Positions 1 to 6,007 of a stretch of 8,519 bases of DNA are shown here, one piece after another. The stretch comes from JAGIBJ01 sp047604965 (GTDB lineage: Bacteria; Actinomycetota; Thermoleophilia; Solirubrobacterales; Solirubrobacteraceae). Under the pieces are notes generated by a model. The model was not told where the DNA came from. It saw only the letters and a list, made by a program, of their open reading frames with translations, and did no database searches. The number at the start of each line of letters is the position of its first letter. The stretch's first letter is position 1. A program made the position numbers and the translations under genes. The stretch lies in NCBI GenBank assembly GCA_047604965.1, contig JASGGQ010000112.1, positions 1 through 8,519 on the forward strand. Reading direction: 5' to 3'.

Positions 1-48
1 CGCGGCGAAGCGCCCACCGGCCGGGCCGCATTCGCGTCTGCCGCCAAC

Positions 49-136
49 CGCGTTTCTTCGGTTTCGGCGTCGCGTTTCGTCGGTTTGGTCGTCGCGTTTC
101 TTCGGTGTCGGCGTCGCGTTTCTTCGGTTTCGAGGG
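49..136. repeat. Four-copy 22-bp direct tandem repeat upstream of the DUF4143 ATPase gene
   Basis: Four contiguous 22-bp units lie at 49-70, 71-92, 93-114 and 115-136. The shared core is close to CGCGTTTCTTCGGTTTCG. By eye, unit 3 differs from unit 1 at one position, unit 2 at three, and unit 4 at three positions confined to its last four bases. Those last bases turn into the purine-rich ribosome binding site of the next gene. The unit length is not a multiple of three, so the array is unlikely to be coding. The units touch without spacers, which excludes a CRISPR array. It could be a cluster of protein-binding sites or simple slippage-derived DNA; the sequence does not decide. Positions 1-48 show no further clear copy. 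Confidence 0.85.
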
Positions 137-140
137 TAGG
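131..140 (+). promoter_or_regulatory. Ribosome binding site that fixes the ATPase start at 150
   Basis: The purine-rich stretch CGAGGGTAGG ends 9 nt before the ATG at 150. It is the best Shine-Dalgarno-like sequence near this gene. An in-frame GTG at 105 lies inside the tandem repeat, has no such site, and would add 15 residues encoded by repeat DNA. The ATG at 150 is therefore preferred. Confidence 0.6.
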
Positions 141-149
141 ATCGGTGCC

Positions 150-1409
150 ATGACGCTGACTCCCAGGCACTTGCTTCCACTGGGGCGCGACCTGCTGGCG
201 ACCTTTCCGGCGGTGGTTGTGCAAGGCGCCCGGCAGGTCGGCAAGAGCACCTTCGCCGCGATGCTGACCGAGGCCCGGGCGCACCACACCGTCACGCTCG
301 ATCACGAACCGACGCGCACCACCGCGCTCGACGACCCGCACGCCTTCGTCACCCAATACCCGGAACGGACGCTCGTGATCGACGAGATTCAGCGTGCCCC
401 GCAGCTCCTGCTCGCGATCAAGGCGGCGATCGATGCCGACCGGCGTCCAGGCCGGTTCCTGCTCACCGGCTCGTCAGAGCTGCTGCGCACCGGGCGCGCG
501 CCCGACTCCCTCGCCGGCCGCGCCGTCTCGCTGCATCTCCACGGCTTCAGCCAGGGCGAACTTGCCGGGCAGCGCGAAGACTTCGCGCACTGGCTGCGCC
601 ACCTCCCGCGCAACCCGCAGGGGCTACGCAGCGACTGGACCCGCCGCGACTATGTGAACGCGCTTGCCCGTGGCTCCTTCCCCGAACTGGGCGGACTCGA
701 TCAGCGGATGCGACACCACTGGCTCGACAGCTACGTTGAGCGTCTCCTCCAGCGGGATGCGGCGGAGGTCGCGCCCCGGCTCCGCTCCGACCGGCTCCCG
801 GCGGTACTGAGCCTCATCGCCGCCAACCAAGCCGGCGAGCTCGTACGCACGCGCGTCGCCGAACATCTCGAGCTTTCCGCGTCGTCGGTCGAACCGTACC
901 TCTCCACGCTCGACGCGCTCTACCTCACCAGCGCCCTTCGCGCGTGGGGGCCAAACCTCACGAAGCGAGAGGTCGGCCGCCGGAAGGTCAGCGTCACCGA
1001 CTCCGCCCTCGCGCTGCGCCTGCTCCGGCAACACCCGGACGGTCTCCTCGACCTCACCGCCGCCACGCAGCTCGGCCCCCACATCGAAGCGTTCGTCGCC
1101 GCCGAATTGCTGCGTCAGCAAGCCTGGTCGCAGGAGGAGTTCTCGCTCTACCACTTCCGCGATCGGGACGGCATCGAAGTGGATCTCGTCATCGAGTTCG
1201 CGGACGGCGCCGTCTTCCTGATCGAAGTCAAAGCGACTGAGAGCTACCGCGCGCAGCATTTGCACGGCATCCGTACGCTCGCCGAACGACTCGGCGACCG
1301 CTTCCTCGGCGGCGCCGTGCTTGGCCTCGCACACGACAGCCACCAACTGGGGGAACGCCTCTGGGCCTTCCCGATCTCCGCGCTGTGGCAGGCCGCCGGG
1401 ACCGACTGA
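150..1409 (+). CDS. AAA_14/DUF4143 family P-loop ATPase
   Basis: A 419-residue predicted cytoplasmic ATPase. The N-terminal AAA_14-type domain shows a Walker A loop GARQVGKS (residues 26-33), a Walker B strand LVIDE (75-79) and a sensor-like LLTGSS segment (104-109). The C-terminal half matches the DUF4143 family as I know it: a helical segment around SYVERLLQRD, a VTDSALALRLL strand-helix, then DGIEVD (340-345) followed by IEVK (358-361). The D345, E359 and K361 spacing is the PD-(D/E)XK nuclease-fold signature often seen at the end of these proteins. Length is normal for the family. The cellular role is unknown; homologues are scattered and often occur in accessory regions. The gene stands alone on its strand, converges on the glycosyltransferase pair, and has the tandem repeat just upstream. 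It shows no obvious link to glycan synthesis. Family assignment is firm; nuclease activity is inference. Confidence 0.9.
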   Translation: MTLTPRHLLPLGRDLLATFPAVVVQGARQVGKSTFAAMLTEARAHHTVTLDHEPTRTTALDDPHAFVTQYPERTLVIDEIQRAPQLLLAIKAAIDADRRPGRFLLTGSSELLRTGRAPDSLAGRAVSLHLHGFSQGELAGQREDFAHWLRHLPRNPQGLRSDWTRRDYVNALARGSFPELGGLDQRMRHHWLDSYVERLLQRDAAEVAPRLRSDRLPAVLSLIAANQAGELVRTRVAEHLELSASSVEPYLSTLDALYLTSALRAWGPNLTKREVGRRKVSVTDSALALRLLRQHPDGLLDLTAATQLGPHIEAFVAAELLRQQAWSQEEFSLYHFRDRDGIEVDLVIEFADGAVFLIEVKATESYRAQHLHGIRTLAERLGDRFLGGAVLGLAHDSHQLGERLWAFPISALWQAAGTD

Positions 1410-1482
1410 CCGCCCTGGTCGCCCTGGTCGCCGCGCGAACGCGCGCAGTTCATCGGCCTGGCGTGGGCGGCCCGCACGCCGA

Positions 1483-1497
1483 CCGGTCAGCAACCGG
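1483..1497. terminator. Weak hairpin between convergent genes
   Basis: CCGGT at 1483-1487 and ACCGG at 1493-1497 can pair as a 5-bp stem with a 5-nt loop. It begins 5 nt beyond the stop codon of the minus-strand glycosyltransferase. The 93-bp gap between the convergent genes also holds a 9-bp direct repeat (CGCCCTGGT at 1411-1419 and 1420-1428). There is no T-tract on either strand, so a classical intrinsic terminator is not shown. Its position between convergent stops is the main support. Confidence 0.2.
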
Positions 1498-1502
1498 CCC
1501 GT

Positions 1503-2702
1503 CTACCGCGCGAGATCGCGGTACGCCGCGAGCATCGCCCCAGCGTGGCGGGCCGGACCAAACGCCTGCGCCGCCTGTCGCGCAGCCTCGCCAACCGCCC
1601 GGCGGCGCCCATCGTCGCGCAGCAACTCGCCGAGCAGCGCACCCCACCGCTGCGGATCGCGCGGCGCCAGCACAAAGCCGCTGCGCTGATCGTCGATCAA
1701 CTCCGGCGGGCCACCATGACCGGTCGCGATCACCGGCAAACCCATCGCCATCCCCTCCACGACGACCCGGCCAAACGCCTCCTCCCACGACGGCACCAGC
1801 TGCACATCGAGCGCCGCCAGCACCGCCGGCACCTCATCGCATTCGCCCAGCAGATGAACGCGGTCGCCGACCCCCAACTCGTCGGCGAGCACCGGCAACG
1901 ACCGCGCAAACGCCGCATTGTCAAAACGTGCGGCGGCGCCCGCGAACTTCGCCGACCCCGCGATCACCAACTGCGCCTCCGCGACGCCGCAGCACGCCAA
2001 CGCGCGAATCGCATCATCCTGCCCCTTCCACGGCGTCAACTGGCCGACGACCCCCACCAGCGGCGCGTCGGCCGGCAACCCAAACCGCACGCGCGCGGCG
2101 TCGCGATCATGCGCCGCCGGATCAAAGCGCGAAAGATCGACCGGGTTGTAGATCACCTGCGGGGCGCGGCGGCCACGCGCCGCAACGCTCAGCCGCGCGA
2201 ACTGCTCGGCGACATGCCGCGAATTGGCGACGATCGCGCCCGCACGGCGCGCCACCAGCCCGAGCACCAGATCGGCCGCGCGTCCCGGCGGCGCCCAATC
2301 CCGCACATGCACCAGCGGCGCCGGCGCACCGAACGCCCGCGCACCGATCGCGATCAACCCCGCCCGCGTCGTATTGGCATGCACCACCTGCGCCTGCGTG
2401 ACCTGCGCAACGCGCGCGACCTGCCACGCCGAACGCGCCAGCGCCGCGAGCTCCGGCGGCGTCGTACGCGGATGCAGGCGAAAACTCGCCTCGGTCCCGC
2501 GAATCGACGCATGCGGCAAGCCCAACGCCCGCACCCGCTCGGCCAACGGCCCCGGCGGCGACGCGACCGTCACCGCCGCATCGGCCGGGTCAAGCGCGGC
2601 CAGCAACGTCAGCAGCGAATGCTCGGCACCGCTGATCGCAGCGGTCTGATTGACGACGAGGACCCGCAACGGGCCCGCATCGCGCGGGGAGGCGGGAGAC
2701 AC
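1503..2702 (-). CDS. GT4 family glycosyltransferase (GT-B fold)
   Basis: A 399-residue cytoplasmic glycosyltransferase predicted to move a sugar from a nucleotide donor to a growing lipid-linked glycan. The N-terminal half carries the acceptor-side SGAEHSL loop (24-30), VVHANTTRAG (106-115), ANSRHVAEQF (159-168) and YNPVDLSRF (185-193). The donor half carries VGQLTPWKGQ (219-228, with donor-phosphate-binding Lys226) and the EX7E motif at E308 and E316, followed by the GMAMGLPVIAT stretch typical of GT4 enzymes. Length is normal. Start choice is GTG at 2702. No strong Shine-Dalgarno precedes it, so the start is uncertain by some residues, though the first strand (LRVLVVNQ) begins at residue 12. 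It lies 85 bp downstream of the other minus-strand glycosyltransferase and is probably cotranscribed with it. Donor and acceptor cannot be read from sequence. Confidence 0.9.
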   Translation of the reverse strand: MSPASPRDAGPLRVLVVNQTAAISGAEHSLLTLLAALDPADAAVTVASPPGPLAERVRALGLPHASIRGTEASFRLHPRTTPPELAALARSAWQVARVAQVTQAQVVHANTTRAGLIAIGARAFGAPAPLVHVRDWAPPGRAADLVLGLVARRAGAIVANSRHVAEQFARLSVAARGRRAPQVIYNPVDLSRFDPAAHDRDAARVRFGLPADAPLVGVVGQLTPWKGQDDAIRALACCGVAEAQLVIAGSAKFAGAAARFDNAAFARSLPVLADELGVGDRVHLLGECDEVPAVLAALDVQLVPSWEEAFGRVVVEGMAMGLPVIATGHGGPPELIDDQRSGFVLAPRDPQRWGALLGELLRDDGRRRAVGEAARQAAQAFGPARHAGAMLAAYRDLAR

Positions 2703-2787
2703 CTGCCGCAGCGTAATGCGCCGGCCCGACAGCGGCCTGTCGCCCGCAGCGCCACCGCGCCGCCACCCGCCGACGCCGCACTGCCGC

Positions 2788-4020
2788 CTACGCCGCGAGG
2801 CCGCCGCCGGACGCGCCGAAACCCATCCGCACCGGCATCGGTATCGGCTGGCCGCCGGTCAGCGGTGGCGGCGCATCGGCTCCCGGCACCCGGCACCCAG
2901 CGGCCTCCTCGACCGCCGCCCGCACCCGCGCGCGGAACGCACCGACATCCCACTGCTCAGCATGAATGCGAATCGCTGACGTGTCGAGCGCCGCGGGATC
3001 GAACGCGCGGACCGCCGCCTCAATCGACTCCGGCGTCTGCTCGTCAAAGAACAGCCCGGTCACGCCATCGACGACGGTGTGGGTCGCGCCGCCACCACGG
3101 TACGCGACGATCGGCGCGCCGCACGCCATCGCCTCCACCGGCACCAGCCCGAAATCATCCTGGCTGGGGAAGAGCAGCGCACGGCACCGCTGCATCAGAT
3201 CGACGACCTCATCGTCGCCCTGCTGGCCGAGGAAGGTGACGTTCGGCGGTGCGGTGCGACGCAGCTCGTCGAAGGCCGGTCCGTCGCCCGCGACGACCAG
3301 CGGCAAGCCGAGCCGGCGGAACGCTTCGACCGCGATCCCCACGCGCTTGTACGGCTCGATCAACCGGCCGACGATCAAAAAGAACTCTTCCCGCGCGCCT
3401 CCGCTGGGCTTGAAGAGGTTGCAATCGATCGGCGCGCCGATCACCTGCGGCGTGCGGCCATAGAAGCGCTTGATCTGATCGGCGGTGTACGGCGACTGCG
3501 TGAGATAGCGGTCGACGCGCCGCGCCGCCTTGCGATCGCTGCGGCGCATCGCGGCCGCCAGCGAGCGGAACGCCACATCGCCAACCGACGAGGAGGACCA
3601 GATCGACTGGTAGGCCTCCGTCATCGACCACGCAAAGCGCAGCGGGCCGTGGCAGTAACACACCTGCGGCGCGTCGTTGAGTGTGCGCAGGTGATGCGCG
3701 AACGCATAGCTGGAGCTGAGGATCACGTCGGCCTCCGGCAACCGGTGGGCGTGCGTGAACGCCGGGTACAGCGGCGTCAGCAGGCGGTAGCGCTTGAGCA
3801 GCGTCGGCTGCTCCGGCAGGAGGCTGTGCCAGCGATCGCCGATGCCCATCCGGTCGGCGATCTCCTGCCGGCCGAGGATCGTCCAGACTTGGGCGTCGGG
3901 GAACTCGGCGGCGAGCACCTCGGTAACCCGTTCAGCTCCGCCGTAGATCTCGGCGAAATCGTGGGTGATGACGACACGTGGGGACAGTGGCGCCGGGCCT
4001 GGGGGACCGGGAACCTTCAT
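2788..4020 (-). CDS. WbaZ-like GT4 glycosyltransferase
   Basis: A 410-residue GT4 enzyme. It resembles the WbaZ-like subgroup, whose named member is an O-antigen mannosyltransferase. Visible marks are THDFAEIYGGAERV (19-32), the subgroup hallmark YCHGPLRFAW (122-131), the donor-site segment GRLIEPYKR (218-226), VVAGDGP (242-248), FLGQQGDDEV (263-272) and FPSQDDFGLVPVEAMA (284-299). The EX7E motif reads D288 to E296, so the first acidic residue is Asp. The C-terminus is an approximately 35-residue Pro/Gly-rich tail. The frame stays open to 4221, but the conserved first strand begins at residue 15 from the ATG at 4020. Anything upstream would be antisense to the reductase gene, so 4020 is chosen. 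It is the first gene of the minus-strand pair. Mannose specificity is a family-level guess. Confidence 0.9.
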   Translation of the reverse strand: MKVPGPPGPAPLSPRVVITHDFAEIYGGAERVTEVLAAEFPDAQVWTILGRQEIADRMGIGDRWHSLLPEQPTLLKRYRLLTPLYPAFTHAHRLPEADVILSSSYAFAHHLRTLNDAPQVCYCHGPLRFAWSMTEAYQSIWSSSSVGDVAFRSLAAAMRRSDRKAARRVDRYLTQSPYTADQIKRFYGRTPQVIGAPIDCNLFKPSGGAREEFFLIVGRLIEPYKRVGIAVEAFRRLGLPLVVAGDGPAFDELRRTAPPNVTFLGQQGDDEVVDLMQRCRALLFPSQDDFGLVPVEAMACGAPIVAYRGGGATHTVVDGVTGLFFDEQTPESIEAAVRAFDPAALDTSAIRIHAEQWDVGAFRARVRAAVEEAAGCRVPGADAPPPLTGGQPIPMPVRMGFGASGGGLAA

Positions 4021-4090
4021 CCCACGAAGAGTAGAGCAACGATGCGCCGTCGTGTAGCGTTCGTCACACAAGCCGACCGGCGCTCTTCCG
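4021..4090. promoter_or_regulatory. Divergent intergenic region with presumed promoters for both operons
   Basis: The 70 bp between the start codons of the minus-strand WbaZ-like gene and the plus-strand reductase must hold, or be close to, promoters firing both ways. It looks less GC-rich than the flanking genes. I could not find -35 and -10 hexamers of convincing quality and spacing on either strand. A rough dyad, GTGT at 4052-4055 and ACAC at 4066-4069, is the only operator-like pattern and is weak. Neither flanking start has a good ribosome binding site, so leaderless or weak initiation is possible. Confidence 0.4.
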
Positions 4091-4888
4091 ATGGTCCCAG
4101 CTATTACCGGCGAAAAGTCAGCACAAAATGGCGCATGTGCGCTCGTCACCGGCGGCTCTCGCGGGATTGGCGCGGCGGTCGTGACGGCGCTGGCGGCACG
4201 CGGCTGGACGGTCGCCTTCACCGCCCGCTCGATCGGCGACGAAGCCCAGGCGCTCGTCGACGAGGTCGCTCAGGCGGGCGGACGCGCCGAGGCGTACGCC
4301 GTCGATAGCTGCGACCGCGACGCGAGCGACGCGCTGCTGGCCACGCTCACCGAACGCCACGGCGGCATCGCCGTCGTCGTCGCCAATGCCGGCGACGAAC
4401 AGATCGAACTGTTGCCGAGCACCACCGACGACGACTGGGATCGCCTCGTCGAACTCGATCTGACCGCCGTCTTTCGGCTCGTGCGCGGCGTCTCGATCCA
4501 AATGGCGCGGCGTCGCTGGGGGCGGATCGTGCTGATCAGTTCGGCCGTCACCCAAGTCGTGCCGCCCGGCCAAGTCGCCTACACCGCCGCGAAGTGGGGG
4601 CTCGAAGGGCTCGCTCGCACCGCCGCCGTCGAACTCGGCAAACGCGGCGTGACCGCCAACTGCGTCGCGCCGGGCGCCATCGACACCGCGATGCTGCGCC
4701 GTCACGAGCACCTCGCACACCCGCGCGCGGTCGCCGCGTCGATTCCGGCCGGCCGGCTCGGCCAGCCGGCCGAGGTGGCCGCCGCCGTCGCCTTCCTGAT
4801 CTCAGACGGCGGCGCGTACGTCAACGGCAGCACGCTGCGCGTCGATGGCGGGCTCTCCGTCGGTGCCGGCGCCTTCAACGTCGCGTGA
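4091..4888 (+). CDS. Classical short-chain dehydrogenase/reductase (FabG-like)
   Basis: A 265-residue Rossmann-fold NAD(P)-dependent oxidoreductase of the classical SDR family. The cofactor loop TGGSRGIG is at 20-27. Arg46 after the second strand suggests NADPH preference. NAG is at 99-101. The active site reads Ser151, Tyr164 and Lys168 (YTAAK), with spacing as in FabG. The end, RVDGGLSVGAG, is the usual C-terminal substrate/tetramer segment. The position that normally holds the tetrad Asn, 28 residues before the Ser, is Asp123 in LDLTAVF. The ATG at 4091 is the only plausible start; it leaves 19 residues before the cofactor loop, slightly more than usual, and has no clear ribosome binding site. 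As first gene of a glycan operon it could reduce a keto-sugar or an acyl substituent. A fatty-acid role is equally possible from sequence alone. Confidence 0.93.
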   Translation: MVPAITGEKSAQNGACALVTGGSRGIGAAVVTALAARGWTVAFTARSIGDEAQALVDEVAQAGGRAEAYAVDSCDRDASDALLATLTERHGGIAVVVANAGDEQIELLPSTTDDDWDRLVELDLTAVFRLVRGVSIQMARRRWGRIVLISSAVTQVVPPGQVAYTAAKWGLEGLARTAAVELGKRGVTANCVAPGAIDTAMLRRHEHLAHPRAVAASIPAGRLGQPAEVAAAVAFLISDGGAYVNGSTLRVDGGLSVGAGAFNVA

Positions 4889-4972
4889 GCGTGCGCGGCG
4901 GCTTGCTCCCGGAGTCGCGGACCATGCCGCGCTGCACGCAAAGCATCCCCGCTCACCGGAGCGGCGGCTAGC
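4889..4972 (+). other. Intergenic spacer with possible 15-codon leader ORF
   Basis: This 84-bp gap separates the reductase from the methyltransferase. An ORF of ATG plus 14 codons and a TAG stop runs from 4924 to 4971 and ends one base before the next ATG (4973). GGAG at 4958-4961 is the likely ribosome binding site for the methyltransferase, 11 nt from its start. It sits in a short potential hairpin, GCTC (4951-4954) with GAGC (4959-4962). The arrangement could couple or damp translation, but short ORFs like this are common by chance in GC-rich DNA. No promoter or terminator is recognisable. Confidence 0.25.
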
Positions 4973-6007
4973 ATGGCGCGCGATGTCCTCCGCCGCGCAC
5001 GCCGCATGACCACCCCGGAGTCGTCCGGGCCCGGCAAAGGCGGTGCCGTCAACGCCGCGCTGCGACCGCTGCGGGTCGCCAAGAACTACGCCGGTGCCGA
5101 CGAACGCAAACGGCTGCGGATCCGCCGCGACGAACTGCGCAAGCTGATCCGTCGCAGCGCGCCGATCGTCGTGCGCGAAGATCGCGGCCTGCGCTACGTG
5201 ATCGATCTGCGCGACGAATCGGAGGTCACGCACTGGATCTGGTTCTACGGCCGCTACGAAGAGCCGCTGCTCGCACGCGCCGCCGCCTGCCTGGCCGCCG
5301 ACGGCTTCGGCGAGCAGCCACTCGCCGGCAAGGTCTTCCTTGATGTTGGCGCGAACATCGGCACGGCGTCGCTCTGCGCGCTCGTGCGCCAGCAGGCCGC
5401 CCGCGCCGTGCTGTTTGAACCGCACCCCAGCAACCTGCGGCTGCTGCGGATGAACCTCGCCGCCAACGACCTGCTCGATCGCGGCCTCGTGCGCGCCGCC
5501 GCCGTCTCCTCGCAGCCCGGCCAGCTGACCTTCGAAGAGTCCGACGACAACATCGGCGACCACCGCGTGCGCACCGATGACGACGTGGCGGCCGGCGCGC
5601 TTGGCGAGGAACATCGCACCACGATCACGGTCGACGCCACGACGCTCGACGTGGCGCTTGCCGATGCCGGCATCCCGCTGATCGATGTTGGCCTCGTGTG
5701 GGTCGACGTGCAAGGCCACGAAACGCAGGTGCTCGATGGCGCCGGCAGCCTGCTGCGCGCGGGCGTGCCGTGGTGCGTGGAGTTCTGGCCGTACGGGCTG
5801 GAGCGCCAAGGCACGCTGGAGCGCTTCCTGCACACGGTTGCCGCGCGCTTCTCGCACGCCTGGGATCTCGGCACCCCCGGAGGCTGGGAACTCGACACAC
5901 CGTCGCCCCCCGGCCGCCGGCTCACGCTCGACGAATTGCCGGCGCTGGCGGCCAGCATCCCGGCAGCCGAGCAGTCCACGAACCTGCTGCTCGTCCCGGC
6001 GTCGTGA
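4973..6007 (+). CDS. FkbM family SAM-dependent methyltransferase
   Basis: A 344-residue protein with a Methyltransf_21 (FkbM) domain. It is expected to transfer a methyl group from S-adenosylmethionine to a hydroxyl, in this setting most likely on a sugar of the glycan. SAM motif I is LDVGANIGTAS (123-133). The acidic end of strand 2 is FEPHPSN (148-154), followed by an NLAAND helix cap (161-166). The family's VDATTLD segment is at 220-226 and VDVQGHE at 244-250. Residues 1-115 before the domain are Arg-rich and then contain a W/Y-rich patch (THWIWFYGRYEEP, 86-98) common in longer FkbM proteins. ATG 4973 is chosen because GGAG lies 11 nt upstream; Met12 (5006) is an alternative without one. 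The stop overlaps the next start. The target sugar and position cannot be predicted. Confidence 0.92.
   Translation: MARDVLRRARRMTTPESSGPGKGGAVNAALRPLRVAKNYAGADERKRLRIRRDELRKLIRRSAPIVVREDRGLRYVIDLRDESEVTHWIWFYGRYEEPLLARAAACLAADGFGEQPLAGKVFLDVGANIGTASLCALVRQQAARAVLFEPHPSNLRLLRMNLAANDLLDRGLVRAAAVSSQPGQLTFEESDDNIGDHRVRTDDDVAAGALGEEHRTTITVDATTLDVALADAGIPLIDVGLVWVDVQGHETQVLDGAGSLLRAGVPWCVEFWPYGLERQGTLERFLHTVAARFSHAWDLGTPGGWELDTPSPPGRRLTLDELPALAASIPAAEQSTNLLLVPAS

Noticed and set aside
49..136. CRISPR array or attachment site for the 22-bp repeat
   Set aside because: The units are contiguous without spacers and diverge from one another. No integrase, tRNA gene or cas gene is present.
105..149. GTG start at 105 for the DUF4143 ATPase
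   Set aside because: It would encode 15 residues from the tandem repeat and has no ribosome binding site, while ATG 150 has a purine-rich site 9 nt upstream and is followed directly by the family's conserved start.
1433..1444. GCGC/GCGC hairpin with a GAAC loop in the convergent gap
   Set aside because: Only four pairs and no T-tract. Alternating GC runs of this kind occur throughout the window.
624..1493. 289-codon minus-strand open frame antisense to the ATPase
   Set aside because: No motif, and the sense frame has conserved Walker and DUF4143 features.
2703..2787. Possible small gene or regulatory element between the two minus-strand glycosyltransferases
   Set aside because: No start with a ribosome binding site, no stable hairpin and no promoter boxes recognised. 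It appears to be plain GC-rich spacer.
1545..3239. Long plus-strand open frame antisense to both minus-strand glycosyltransferases
   Set aside because: Its product is Arg/Pro/His/Ala-rich with no motif, and it spans two real genes and their spacer. It is a by-product of GC-rich codon use.
4021..4221. N-terminal extension of the WbaZ-like glycosyltransferase to 4221
   Set aside because: The extra residues are antisense to the reductase, include no conserved positions, and the family start matches ATG 4020.
5698..6003. Upstream extension of the third glycosyltransferase to 5698
   Set aside because: The extension lies fully inside the methyltransferase gene, has shadow composition, and GTG 6004 makes a tight stop/start overlap.
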